From CAVZGO01 sp963774935 (lineage in GTDB: Bacteria; Chloroflexota; Anaerolineae; Anaerolineales; UBA4823): 64,000 bases of DNA. The stretch covers positions 62,001 to 126,000 of the forward strand of contig CAVZGO010000003.1 in NCBI GenBank assembly GCA_963774935.1, given 5' to 3'. Within the stretch, counting starts at the first letter, position 1, and each line of letters starts with the position of its first letter. Shown piece by piece: positions 1 through 8,336 of the stretch. Both the position numbers and the translations under genes were made by a program. Under the pieces are notes generated by a model, which was given only the letters and a program-made list of their open reading frames with translations, did not search any database and was not told the origin of the DNA.

Positions 1-266
1 GATGGCATGATTACTTCATCACCATCTTTGAGTCCTAAGGAAGCACAAGCCAGGTGGAGTGCAGTGGTTCCGTTTGAGACGGCAATTGCATGTTTTACCC
101 CCAAATATTGACTAAATTCTGTTTCAAACTTTTGTGTAGTTTCACCCATCGAGAGCCAGCGCGAATCGAGAACCTGATTTACATAAGATTTCTCCAAGTC
201 GCCAAGGTCAATATCAGATAGTGGAACTTTCCAAATGGGAGATGTATTAGGATCATTCACAATCAT
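1..266 (-). CDS. DegT/DnrJ/EryC1 family aminotransferase (N-terminal part, cut by window edge)
   Basis: The complement of the first 266 bases encodes about 88 residues with the family's N-terminal pattern: an approach segment ending KVPLSDIDLGDLE, the RWLSMGE motif, and AVSNGTTALHLA followed by GDEVIMP. These proteins are PLP-dependent sugar aminotransferases that make amino-sugar nucleotides for surface glycans; the catalytic lysine would lie beyond the window edge. The ATG overlaps the stop of the upstream glycosyltransferase in an ATGA arrangement, so the two are probably translationally coupled. Together with the glycosyltransferase and flippase it forms the visible end of a polysaccharide cluster. 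The exact sugar substrate cannot be told. Confidence 0.85.
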   Translation of the reverse strand, partial: MIVNDPNTSPIWKVPLSDIDLGDLEKSYVNQVLDSRWLSMGETTQKFETEFSQYLGVKHAIAVSNGTTALHLACASLGLKDGDEVIMP

Positions 267-1411
267 TTATTTGTATTTGCGTCGAGCACCATTTGATAGG
301 CATGAGAGAATTGGTTTGATATCGTTTCGTATCCGAAGTGGGATTTCGCATATTCAGAAATTGCATGTCTGTCGAAGCTATTATATTGGTTACATAGATC
401 AACTATTGCGGTGGCTATGCTGACCGGGTCGTTGGGTGGCAATAGCCTGCCAAATTTTTCCGGAACGATCTCTGGTATCCCGCCGACACGACTTGCTATT
501 ACGGGTAGACCACATGCAAATGCTTCAATAATAGCTGCTGGTTGGTTTTCCCATTGGCTCGGGAGGAGAAATATGTCCGCAGATCGTAATCTTTCAGCAA
601 CTATTCGTTTTGGCAAAACTCCTTGTAAGGTAATCGCGTTGCTTAATCCTTCCAAGGTTATTTGTTTCTCAAGCTCACTGCGTAAAGGACCATCTCCAAT
701 TATTTCTAATTTACTTGAAAAATTCAGGTCTTTTTTCAGTATTGCCAGAGCCGAAATTAAATCACTAATATTTTTATTCTCATCCAGACTCGCAATTGTT
801 ATCAGGTGGCAGCAATCTGTCAGGCGTTTTTGTTCACTCGGAGAAAACAAGCTGGTGTCAACTGCATTCGGAATCTGCACCATAGGAGTGTTGACACCAA
901 TTTGATTTAAGCGGGTTCCAAGATCTTTGGATACCGGCAAAATTAATGCCAGTCGATTTAAGAGAAAACGGATCTTTTCGATTTGATAACGTTTTAGTAG
1001 CCGGCGAGGGATTGCACTGGAATGCTCGGTCAAAACAGCTGGAATTTTATACCGATAGCTAAGGTACACAGCCAAGTCAGCTGTATTGAAAACATTTGCG
1101 TGGATAAGATCGGGATTATCACCATTCGTAGACAATTCCCGGAATACCGAATTTACTGAAGAAAAGCGCCGCATCCAGGTCGTTCGAGGAATTGGGGAGC
1201 GAGAATATTCCAGTTGGATCTCTGTGAGATTGCCATTATCCATTCGAATTGTGTGATACGGGCTTTTTAAACTCGGATTCACCCCTCGAATGTGAAGCAC
1301 GAATACTCTATTATTTAAGGCGATTGCTCGCGCGTGCTCTCGCACAAAAGTTCCAAAGATAGGAGTCTGATCGCTGGGATACCACTGTGTAATAAAGAAT
1401 ACACGAATCAT
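263..1411 (-). CDS. GT4-family glycosyltransferase
   Basis: A 382-residue GT-B fold glycosyltransferase of family 4. The N-terminal half starts with a Rossmann strand (RVFFITQWYPSDQTPIFGTFV) and has the acceptor-side loop HANVFNTADLAVYLS. The C-terminal half has IGDGPLR, the LRSADIFLLPS segment and the nucleotide-sugar binding E-x7-E region around EAFACGLPVIAS and GGIPEIV. It probably adds a sugar to a lipid-linked glycan on the cytoplasmic side of the membrane. It overlaps the flippase gene upstream and the aminotransferase gene downstream by 4 bases each, so the three are likely one operon. Donor and acceptor are unknown. Confidence 0.9.
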   Translation of the reverse strand: MIRVFFITQWYPSDQTPIFGTFVREHARAIALNNRVFVLHIRGVNPSLKSPYHTIRMDNGNLTEIQLEYSRSPIPRTTWMRRFSSVNSVFRELSTNGDNPDLIHANVFNTADLAVYLSYRYKIPAVLTEHSSAIPRRLLKRYQIEKIRFLLNRLALILPVSKDLGTRLNQIGVNTPMVQIPNAVDTSLFSPSEQKRLTDCCHLITIASLDENKNISDLISALAILKKDLNFSSKLEIIGDGPLRSELEKQITLEGLSNAITLQGVLPKRIVAERLRSADIFLLPSQWENQPAAIIEAFACGLPVIASRVGGIPEIVPEKFGRLLPPNDPVSIATAIVDLCNQYNSFDRHAISEYAKSHFGYETISNQFSHAYQMVLDANTNK

Positions 1412-2751
1412 GACATTCTTGCCGTGAACCAGTTTTTCGAAGCAGATGAAAGGCGAGTTATAGATTTGTGTAACAGGTGGAAATCTTCGCGCGTCGGAAT
1501 AAGTATAGACTGGAGATTTGTGGCCGAGACCCTATGAAACAAGTATATAAGTAATCCTGCGCTCAACCCATACGCGATTGTTGAAGAAATAGCTGCGCCG
1601 ACAATTCCATAAGTGGGGATTAACAAGATATTTAATATAATTGTTACGAATAAAGTGATTGCAGCAGACCATGTAGCATATTGCGGCAGTCCTCTCCCAC
1701 TCAAATCAGCAGATATTACCTTACTCATCGATATACCCAAAATTCCTGGTAGAAGCCAGAGGAAAGGGGGTACTGAAGGACGAAAAGGTTCACCATATAT
1801 AAATGGGATCGCCCATATGCCTGTTACCCCGATCAGAACAGCCAGTGATGACGTCAAGCATAAAGTTATCCGGCACGCTCGGGCTGTAATTGCTGAGGCC
1901 ACTTTGGTATCGAGCCCTGCGACTTTCGGAAAGAGTGCATTGCTAACCGCATTGGGTACGTACCATATAAATTCTGCTGTGCTAACGCTTGTGCTATACA
2001 AACCCACAGCCGATGGGTTGATAAAGTAGTTCACAAAATAAGAATCAAGGCGATAGTTGAAAAACGTTAATAAATTGGCTAAATAACTCTTTATCCCATA
2101 TAAGAAGGCGGGTTTCACCACCGTTATGGAACTCTGATCGGGTATATGGAACTGATCCCGCAACAGATACAGTGTAACAAGGAAAACCAACAAATTTGCT
2201 GTTACCCAAGCAAAAATTGCGCCGTTGATACCCGCTCCAATCAAAAACGACAAAAGTTGCAGCACTAGAATTAGTAATGCACGGGAGATTTCGATCAGGT
2301 TATAAGTCAAAATGCGTTGTTCACCGAGCAGAATGCTCATCAATAGAGAGCCGAATAAGTTGAAAGGAAGCAGAGCAAGGATAATATAGATGAAAATCGG
2401 GTTGATGTCTTTTAAAACGGTTGTGCTGAGAATTGCCTGATAGGCTGTAAAAAAAATGACGACCCCAATTGTGCCCAAAATGACCACTGCCAGCAGGATA
2501 AATCCAAAAAGGTGCATTATTGGAAATTTCTTACTCGCCGTGAAGTAGGTAACCGCACTATTTAACCCAAAACTTATTACAAGTGTGAAGATCGCCGCGG
2601 TCGAAAGCACGAGAAAATAAATACCCTTGCCATCGGGTCCTAGTGAACGCGCAATTATGATACTGGTTAAAAATCGTGCCAAAAATATGACGATTGATGC
2701 AATAAAGAAAGTCGCGCTACTTCTTAACATCCCGGGAGGTCGGTCTTGCAT
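1408..2751 (-). CDS. Polysaccharide flippase (Wzx/MATE-like, MVF superfamily)
   Basis: A 447-residue integral membrane protein with about 12-14 hydrophobic segments. It shows the Wzx-type N-terminal pattern ARSLGPDGKGIYFLVLS and a C-terminal GIVGAAISSTIAYG segment typical of polysaccharide biosynthesis transporters. It would flip lipid-linked glycan units across the cytoplasmic membrane. It is the first gene of the three-gene glycan operon. There is no Shine-Dalgarno before the ATG; instead a perfect TATAAT (minus strand, 2763-2758) lies six bases upstream of the start, suggesting a leaderless transcript. Its substrate cannot be read from sequence. Confidence 0.88.
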   Translation of the reverse strand: MQDRPPGMLRSSATFFIASIVIFLARFLTSIIIARSLGPDGKGIYFLVLSTAAIFTLVISFGLNSAVTYFTASKKFPIMHLFGFILLAVVILGTIGVVIFFTAYQAILSTTVLKDINPIFIYIILALLPFNLFGSLLMSILLGEQRILTYNLIEISRALLILVLQLLSFLIGAGINGAIFAWVTANLLVFLVTLYLLRDQFHIPDQSSITVVKPAFLYGIKSYLANLLTFFNYRLDSYFVNYFINPSAVGLYSTSVSTAEFIWYVPNAVSNALFPKVAGLDTKVASAITARACRITLCLTSSLAVLIGVTGIWAIPFIYGEPFRPSVPPFLWLLPGILGISMSKVISADLSGRGLPQYATWSAAITLFVTIILNILLIPTYGIVGAAISSTIAYGLSAGLLIYLFHRVSATNLQSILIPTREDFHLLHKSITRLSSASKNWFTARMS

Positions 2752-2757
2752 GCCGGT

Positions 2758-2763
2758 ATTATA
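2758..2763 (-). promoter_or_regulatory. -10 box of the flippase operon
   Basis: Perfect TATAAT on the minus strand, separated from the flippase ATG (2751) by six bases. No recognisable -35 element at 17 bases. The geometry puts the transcription start at or next to the start codon. Confidence 0.5.
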
Positions 2764-2841
2764 ACCATCTTTTGGATAATACTGCCCTTGCTACAATTTC
2801 TTGACGCAGTTATACTTCTTTGACCCTCGAAGGATGGTTTT

Positions 2842-5079
2842 ATGCGGATCGATCAATTGATAGAAATCTTGCCGGATGGATATACCCCGGCAGACCGTGA
2901 ATTAATTCTACGTGCTTATAAGGTTGCCGAGTTTGCGCATGAGGGGCAAAAACGCGCTTCAGGTGAGGCTTATGTAAATCATTGCGTTGCTGTCGCAGGC
3001 ATACTGGCAGAAATGTTTGTTCCTCCAAGTGTGGTTGCTGCCGGGTTACTTCATGACACAGTAGAAGATACAACAATTACCCTGGAGGGTCTCCGCCGAG
3101 ATTTTGGCGATGAAATTGCTCGCCTGGTTGACGGCGTGACCAAGTTATCCCAATTACCTCGCGTTTCTCGCGCAGATCAAAAAGAAGAACCAGAAAGTGT
3201 TGACGTCGGGAAAGGATCAAATGATCGACGCTCAATCCCTGATGAAGATGCAGAAATAGACCAGCTCCAGCGCAGCCGGCGATATGATCTGGTATCAGAA
3301 ACCCTTCGGAAGACATTTCTTGCAATGGGAGAAGATGTGCGGGTTGTTCTGATTAAGCTTGCTGACCGACTTCACAATATGCGGACATTAGGGCACATGC
3401 CAGAGCATAAGCGAAAGCGAATTGCCCAAGAAACCTTAGACATCTTTGCGCCGTTAGCGAATCGGTTGGGCATCTGGAGAATTAAATGGGAATTAGAGGA
3501 CCTCGGTTTCCGGTACACGAACCCGATAAAATACAAGGAAATTGCCCAGCATCTTTCCGAAAGAAGGTCTTCTCGTGAAGCCGAGATGGAAGGAGTCCGG
3601 CTTAAGCTTGAACAGGTACTAGCTCACGGAGGAATTCAAGCAGATATAACAGCACGGCCCAAGCATATCTACTCTATCCACAAAAAAATGGAGCGCAAGC
3701 AAGTACCATTTGATATGGTTTACGATGTACGAGGTGTGCGGATTATTGTACCTGATACACCTGCTTGCTACTCTGCTTTGGGATTGATTCATTCTTCCTG
3801 GCGACCAATTCAGGGCGAAATCGACGATTACATAGCAGCACCAAAGGATAATTTTTATCGCTCTCTGCACACTGCTGTTCTTTTCGACGATGGAAAGTTT
3901 CTGGAAATTCAAATCCGGACCCAAGAGATGCATCAGAACGCAGAATATGGCATTGCGGCTCATTGGCGTTATAAAGAAGGCGCGGCCAGAGATGATGATT
4001 TCGAAAAACGTATCATGTGGCTGCGTTCTGTGATGGAGTGGCGCCAAGACGTAGAAGACGCCCACGAATTCGTCGATAGCCTGAAAACCGATATGTTCGA
4101 AGACCGGGTTTATGCTTTTACGCCTCGTGGAGATATCATTGATTTACCAGCAGGATCCACGCCGATAGATTTCGCATACCATGTTCACACAGAAATTGGG
4201 CATCGTTGCCGAGGCGCAAAAATCAACGGAAAATTGGTATCCTTAGATTACCAACTTCAGACTGGCGATAAGGTTGAAATTTTAGCAGCTAAAAGAGGCG
4301 GTCCGAGCCGCGATTGGCTCAATCCAAACCTCGGTGTAGTAAAAACTCAACGAGCTCGATCAAAGATCCGCTACTGGTTCAAAAGACAAGAACGCGAACA
4401 AAATATTAACCAAGGCCGAACGTTTCTTGAGAAAGAACTTCGACGATTAGGTTTTTCAGATCTTAATATTGACCGCTTAGCACGAGAGTTTGAGTACAAG
4501 AATGTTGAAGATTTTTATTTTGCTGTAGGAACCGGTGATCTTGCCCTTACTCGCATCGTCAGGCATTTGACGTTTGAGGATCGCGAAGATAAAGTATTAC
4601 TCCCGACGACAAAAACACCTACAACTGCTGGCGAGGGTACTGACCATGTGGTAGTTCTGGGTCTCAAGGGGCTGTTAACAAGCATGGCTAAGTGCTGTAA
4701 TCCTGCGCCTGGAGATCCAATTATCGGTTATATCACCCGTGGTCGGGGTGCAACAATTCATCGAAGTGATTGCCCGAACATCCTACGGTTGGTGGATAAA
4801 GAGCGATTAGTCCGTGTTGGTTGGGGTGAGCACAAAGATACCTACCCGGTTCCGGTTCGCATAAAAGCCTATGATCGGAATGGTTTGCTCAAAGATGTTT
4901 CCACTGTTATATCCGATGAGGGGATCAATATGCAGGGGGTAAAAGTGGATATCCATAAGAATTTCGCCACGTTTGATCTGGTCCTCGAAGTTCGTGATAT
5001 TCTTCAGCTCAGCCGGGTTTTGGATCGACTGGAGAATCTTCCCAATGTGACCGAAGTAATCCGAGTTCGACCTGGTTAA
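2842..5079 (+). CDS. rel: Bifunctional (p)ppGpp synthetase/hydrolase (Rel)
   Basis: A 745-residue Rel/SpoT-family stringent-response enzyme. Domains in order: HD hydrolase (HDTVEDT near residue 71, KLADRLHNMRTL near 170), RelA/SpoT synthetase (YDVRGVRIIV near 295 and YRSLHTAV near 340), TGS (VYAFTPRGDIIDLPAGSTPIDFAYHVH as the core, near 425), the CCNPAPGD/HRSDCPN segment, and a C-terminal ACT domain (VRIKAYDRNGLLKDVS). Both catalytic domains keep their hallmark residues, so hydrolase and synthetase activity are expected. A charged insertion of about 40 residues (roughly 107-150) interrupts the HD domain before the LADRLHN helix. An AAGGA-type ribosome site lies about eight bases before the ATG. 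Confidence 0.96.
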   Translation: MRIDQLIEILPDGYTPADRELILRAYKVAEFAHEGQKRASGEAYVNHCVAVAGILAEMFVPPSVVAAGLLHDTVEDTTITLEGLRRDFGDEIARLVDGVTKLSQLPRVSRADQKEEPESVDVGKGSNDRRSIPDEDAEIDQLQRSRRYDLVSETLRKTFLAMGEDVRVVLIKLADRLHNMRTLGHMPEHKRKRIAQETLDIFAPLANRLGIWRIKWELEDLGFRYTNPIKYKEIAQHLSERRSSREAEMEGVRLKLEQVLAHGGIQADITARPKHIYSIHKKMERKQVPFDMVYDVRGVRIIVPDTPACYSALGLIHSSWRPIQGEIDDYIAAPKDNFYRSLHTAVLFDDGKFLEIQIRTQEMHQNAEYGIAAHWRYKEGAARDDDFEKRIMWLRSVMEWRQDVEDAHEFVDSLKTDMFEDRVYAFTPRGDIIDLPAGSTPIDFAYHVHTEIGHRCRGAKINGKLVSLDYQLQTGDKVEILAAKRGGPSRDWLNPNLGVVKTQRARSKIRYWFKRQEREQNINQGRTFLEKELRRLGFSDLNIDRLAREFEYKNVEDFYFAVGTGDLALTRIVRHLTFEDREDKVLLPTTKTPTTAGEGTDHVVVLGLKGLLTSMAKCCNPAPGDPIIGYITRGRGATIHRSDCPNILRLVDKERLVRVGWGEHKDTYPVPVRIKAYDRNGLLKDVSTVISDEGINMQGVKVDIHKNFATFDLVLEVRDILQLSRVLDRLENLPNVTEVIRVRPG

Positions 5080-5083
5080 GAAT

Positions 5084-5091
5084 GGTATAAT
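5084..5091 (+). promoter_or_regulatory. Extended -10 promoter of moeA
   Basis: TGGTATAAT (a TGnTATAAT extended -10) ends nine bases before the moeA ATG at 5101. There is no Shine-Dalgarno between, so the transcript would be leaderless or nearly so. It overlaps the tail of the rel gene by only a few bases. Confidence 0.5.
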
Positions 5092-5100
5092 CTCCGCCCG

Positions 5101-6345
5101 ATGGAACAAACCCTTCTACATGTAGCTGAGGCGCAAGAGCGCCTGCTTTCACATTTTAGTCTACTCGATATTCAGGCGATTTCGCTGAACGATGCCTTAG
5201 GTCGCGTGGTTGCACATGACATCGTGCTGCTGGTCGACCTGCCTTTATTTGACAACTCTGCTATGGATGGATTCGCTGTGCAGACAAGTGACATCCGTGG
5301 TGCAAGTATCGGCCAGCCTAAAAGACTGAAAGTTATTGGTGATATACCTGCTGGAGCACCGTGGTCTGGTACACTTCGGTCGGGTCAGGCATTAAGGATA
5401 ATGACAGGCTCACCGATACCAGATGGGGCGGATGCGGTTGTACCTGTCGAAAGCACAGATGCAGGATTTCATCAATCTGAGCGTAATTTGCCAGCGAACG
5501 TATTGGTGTTTAAAGAATCATCTCGTGGCGAATTTATCCGCAGGTCAGGGGATGATGTAAAAGCCGGCACAAAGGTTTTTTCACCGGGGCATGTGCTCCG
5601 CCCTCAGGACATAGGCTTCCTGGCGATGATAGGTGTTGATAAAGTTCAAGTGCGAAGGAAGCCTCGGGTTGCAATTCTCTCCAGTGGCGATGAATTGATT
5701 CCCTTCGATGCGCCGCTACAGCCCGGAAAAATTCATGACGCCAACCTTCCTATGCTGTGCGCTTTGGTTAATCGCGCTGGTGGGGAAATTCTTCCAATAG
5801 GCATATTGGCTGATAATGAGCTTGAAGTAGCAAAGGGTTTAGATCAAGCAGCTCAATTAAAAGCCGATCTTATTCTCTCGTCAGCAGGAGTCAGTGTTGG
5901 AGCGTTCGATTTCATGCGCAAAATAATCGAACAGCTCGGACGATTGAATTTCTGGCGAGTGAATATGCGACCAGGAAAACCACTTGTCTTCGGTCATTAT
6001 AAAGATGTACCCTATATAGGCTTGCCTGGTAATCCGGTGTCAGCATTTGTTGGTTTTGAGGTGTTTGTGCGTCCAGCAATTCTTTTTATGGCCGGATATA
6101 AGGAAATTTATCGCAGTTACCAGCCCGTCACCATAACACAGGATATAGAAACCGATGGACGGGAAACGTATTTTCGCGCAAGAGCACAAAATGTCGGTGG
6201 TCTCTGGCAAGCTGTGTTGGCTGGTCACCAGGGGTCGGGAAATTTATTTTCAGTTGTTCAGTCAAATGCCTTGATAATTATCCCATCTGGTGTAAAATCA
6301 GTGCCAATTGGTTCCCAGGTAAATGCCTGGATATTCGATAGTTAG
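5101..6345 (+). CDS. moeA: Molybdopterin molybdenumtransferase MoeA
   Basis: 414 residues, the normal length for MoeA, which inserts molybdate (or tungstate) into adenylylated molybdopterin to give the active cofactor. Visible motifs are DNSAMDGFAV near residue 57, RIMTGSPIPDGADAVVPVE near 99, SSGDEL near 195, the MoCF-domain SSAGVSVGAFDF near 260, GKPLVFG and GLPGNPVSA near 310. The cofactor would serve molybdo- or tungsto-enzymes such as the formate dehydrogenase implied by fdhD at the other end of the window. It starts 22 bases after rel but appears to have its own extended -10 promoter. Confidence 0.95.
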   Translation: MEQTLLHVAEAQERLLSHFSLLDIQAISLNDALGRVVAHDIVLLVDLPLFDNSAMDGFAVQTSDIRGASIGQPKRLKVIGDIPAGAPWSGTLRSGQALRIMTGSPIPDGADAVVPVESTDAGFHQSERNLPANVLVFKESSRGEFIRRSGDDVKAGTKVFSPGHVLRPQDIGFLAMIGVDKVQVRRKPRVAILSSGDELIPFDAPLQPGKIHDANLPMLCALVNRAGGEILPIGILADNELEVAKGLDQAAQLKADLILSSAGVSVGAFDFMRKIIEQLGRLNFWRVNMRPGKPLVFGHYKDVPYIGLPGNPVSAFVGFEVFVRPAILFMAGYKEIYRSYQPVTITQDIETDGRETYFRARAQNVGGLWQAVLAGHQGSGNLFSVVQSNALIIIPSGVKSVPIGSQVNAWIFDS

Positions 6346-6389
6346 GTTTCTGGATTTAGGTGGTTGGCGAGATCAGGTTGACATTTTCG

Positions 6390-6408
6390 AACCGAAGTTC
6401 CTTCGGTT
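6390..6408 (+). repeat. Short hairpin between moeA and the small acidic gene
   Basis: An 8-base inverted repeat, AACCGAAG with loop TTC and CTTCGGTT. No T-run follows, so intrinsic termination is doubtful; it may be a weak attenuator or 3' stabilising stem. A TTGACA lies just upstream (6378-6383) but has no matching -10 at normal spacing. Confidence 0.35.
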
Positions 6409-6436
6409 GAGATCCTAATAGTTGGAGGTTAGAAGT

Positions 6437-6667
6437 ATGCCCCGAATTCGTTGCCATTACGTTGAATGCGTCTTCCTGGATGATGGATACTGCGGCGCAG
6501 CTGCTATCGAGGTTGACCCTGACGTTGGCTGCATGACCTATTCCCGCGCGGACGACGCCGAAGTTGACCAGGAGGAATGGGAAGACGAGGAAGAAGATTT
6601 GGAAGAATGGGAAGACATCGAGGGGGAAGAAGAAGATGAATTGTGGGTTGATGACGACGAATATTAA
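6437..6667 (+). CDS. Small acidic Cys-containing protein (DUF1540-like N-terminus)
   Basis: A 76-residue protein. The start at 6437 is preferred over an upstream in-frame GTG because GGAGGTT sits about seven bases before it. The N-terminal half has cysteines at about 6, 11, 19 and 32 in a spacing like DUF1540 (CHYVEC, DGYC, then C before MTYS), which suggests a small metal-binding knuckle. The second half is dominated by Asp and Glu. Function is unknown. Its stop codon abuts the GTG start of the methyltransferase gene, so the two are probably co-translated. DUF1540 is assigned from memory of the cysteine pattern only. Confidence 0.75.
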   Translation: MPRIRCHYVECVFLDDGYCGAAAIEVDPDVGCMTYSRADDAEVDQEEWEDEEEDLEEWEDIEGEEEDELWVDDDEY

Positions 6668-7228
6668 GTGATAGATCATTTTGGGTTTCTTGCTCCTTTC
6701 TACGAGAAATTCATCCGTCCCCGGGGGCCAGAACCCTTATACACCCTCGCTAAATTACCGGTTGATGGTACTCTATTGGATGTTGGTGGAGGAACAGGGC
6801 GGATAGCGTACCCATTGCGTGATTACTGTAAGCAAGCTGTAGTTATCGACGAATCACTCAAGATGTTGTACCAATCGTCAGCGAAGGGGGGATTGAGTTC
6901 TGTCTGTTCGCTTGCTGAAACGCTACCTATTTCTGACCAATCGGTTGCCCGTGTTCTTATGGTGGACGCTTTGCATCATGTCCAGAATCAAAAAGAAACC
7001 CTTTCGGAGTTGTGGCGAATCCTGCAACCAGGTGGATGCATCGTAATTGAGGAGCCTGATATTGATATTCTGGCTGTAAAAATAATCGCTATCGCAGAGA
7101 AAGCGGCCTTGATGCGCAGTCACTTCTTATCAGCCGCTTCTGTTGCTGCGATGTTTTCGGATACAGCAGCGCGTGTGACCATAAAAAGACAAAGTTACAA
7201 TTATTTTGTTGTTATTGACAGAATATGA
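6668..7228 (+). CDS. Class I SAM-dependent methyltransferase
   Basis: 186 residues starting at a GTG that directly follows the stop of the preceding small gene. Motif I of the Rossmann fold is clear (LLDVGGGTGRIA near residue 36), followed by VVIDES (motif II), VARVLMVDALHHV (motif IV) and LRILQPGG-like LWRILQPGGCIVIEEPD. This is a Methyltransf_11/UbiE-type domain that uses S-adenosylmethionine; the acceptor molecule is unknown. It is slightly short for the family. It converges on hypE with a 9-base gap and no visible terminator. Confidence 0.88.
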   Translation: MIDHFGFLAPFYEKFIRPRGPEPLYTLAKLPVDGTLLDVGGGTGRIAYPLRDYCKQAVVIDESLKMLYQSSAKGGLSSVCSLAETLPISDQSVARVLMVDALHHVQNQKETLSELWRILQPGGCIVIEEPDIDILAVKIIAIAEKAALMRSHFLSAASVAAMFSDTAARVTIKRQSYNYFVVIDRI

Positions 7229-7237
7229 AAAGGTAAA

Positions 7238-8333
7238 TCAACAAATACGTGGAAGTAGCTCCCCCGACAACATATCTATTACTCTGTTTGTTCCCAATAC
7301 AGTTTTCATAAGAACTCTGCGTGCAGGGGATGCGTTTACCTCTCCGATAATCGTTGCAGCCTCGCCTTCTGGAAACTGATGGAGAATATTAACCGCTTCC
7401 TGGGCACTCTCTGGCGCAACAATTGCAATAAATTTGCCTTCGTTGGCTATGTAGAGCGGATCTAAACCAAGGATTTCGCATACAGCACTTACTTTTGGAT
7501 GAACAGGTATCTTCTTCTCATCAATAACTATATTTACATTAGACTGATGAGCGATTTCATTAAGGCTTGTAGCAAGACCACCGCGTGTAGGATCTCTCAG
7601 AACATGAACTTTACATCCTTCATTCAGCAAGGCTGCGGTCATATGATTTAGTGGGGTTACATCACTTAAGATGCCCGATTTGAATCCGAGCTCTCCGCGT
7701 GCCTCGAGTACTGCCACGCCGTGCTCGCCGATGCTGCCAGAAATAATCACCACATCGCCTGGAACAGCTTTTGCTCCATCAGTAGCATATTTCTCATCTA
7801 CGAAACCATAACCTGCAGTGGTGATGTAACAACCGTCGGCTTTTCCTTTTTGGACAACTTTTGTATCACCGGCAATGATTTGTACCCCGGCCTCATTTGC
7901 GGCGAGCTGCATCGATTTCAGAATGCGTTTTAAGGTTTCAACCGGTAATCCCTCCTCTAGGATGAACCCTACTGTCAGGTAGAGCGGAGTGGCACCAGAC
8001 ATGGCGATATCATTAACGGTTCCGCATACCGCCAGTCGCCCAATATCGCCGCCTGGAAAGAACAAGGGCCAGACGACATGTGCATCGGTCGAAATGGCTA
8101 ATTTGGGCACATCAAATGATAAAAGATTGACAGGAAGTAGACTGGCATCATTGCCTTGGCGTAGATAAGGATTATCGAAGGCTGGTAAAAAATGCTGCTC
8201 AATCAAAGAATGCATCATCCGCCCGCCACTCCCATGCCCGATGACAATCTTATCGTCGTGCCTGAGCGGTACCGGACATACGGCTCCTTCTATATCAGAT
8301 AGTGCTTTGATCGCCTACCGGATCGTCTTTCAT
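7238..8333 (-). CDS. hypE: Hydrogenase maturation protein HypE (5' end frameshifted)
   Basis: HypE dehydrates the carbamoyl group on its C-terminal cysteine to cyanide for the Fe(CN)2CO centre of NiFe hydrogenase. The C-terminus PRIC carries that cysteine, and the AIRS/PurM-like domains are intact (GDTKVVQKGKADG, RDPTRGGLA). The uninterrupted ATG frame (7238-8218) starts too late: the expected segment CPVPLRHDDKIVIGHGSGGR lies just upstream in frame without a start codon. An ATG at 8333, three bases after hypD and preceded by GAGGA, opens in another frame, MKDDPVGDQ. A one-base indel between about 8297 and 8318 would join them, so the true start is probably 8333. Confidence 0.9.
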
Positions 8334-8336
8334 CTA

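Noticed and set aside
411..905. Open frame of 164 codons opposite the glycosyltransferase
   Set aside because: It is the complement of a clearly conserved GT4 gene and its translation has no recognisable domain.
6378..6383. TTGACA as a promoter for the small acidic gene
   Set aside because: No -10 hexamer at 16-18 bases; the expected position falls in the hairpin.
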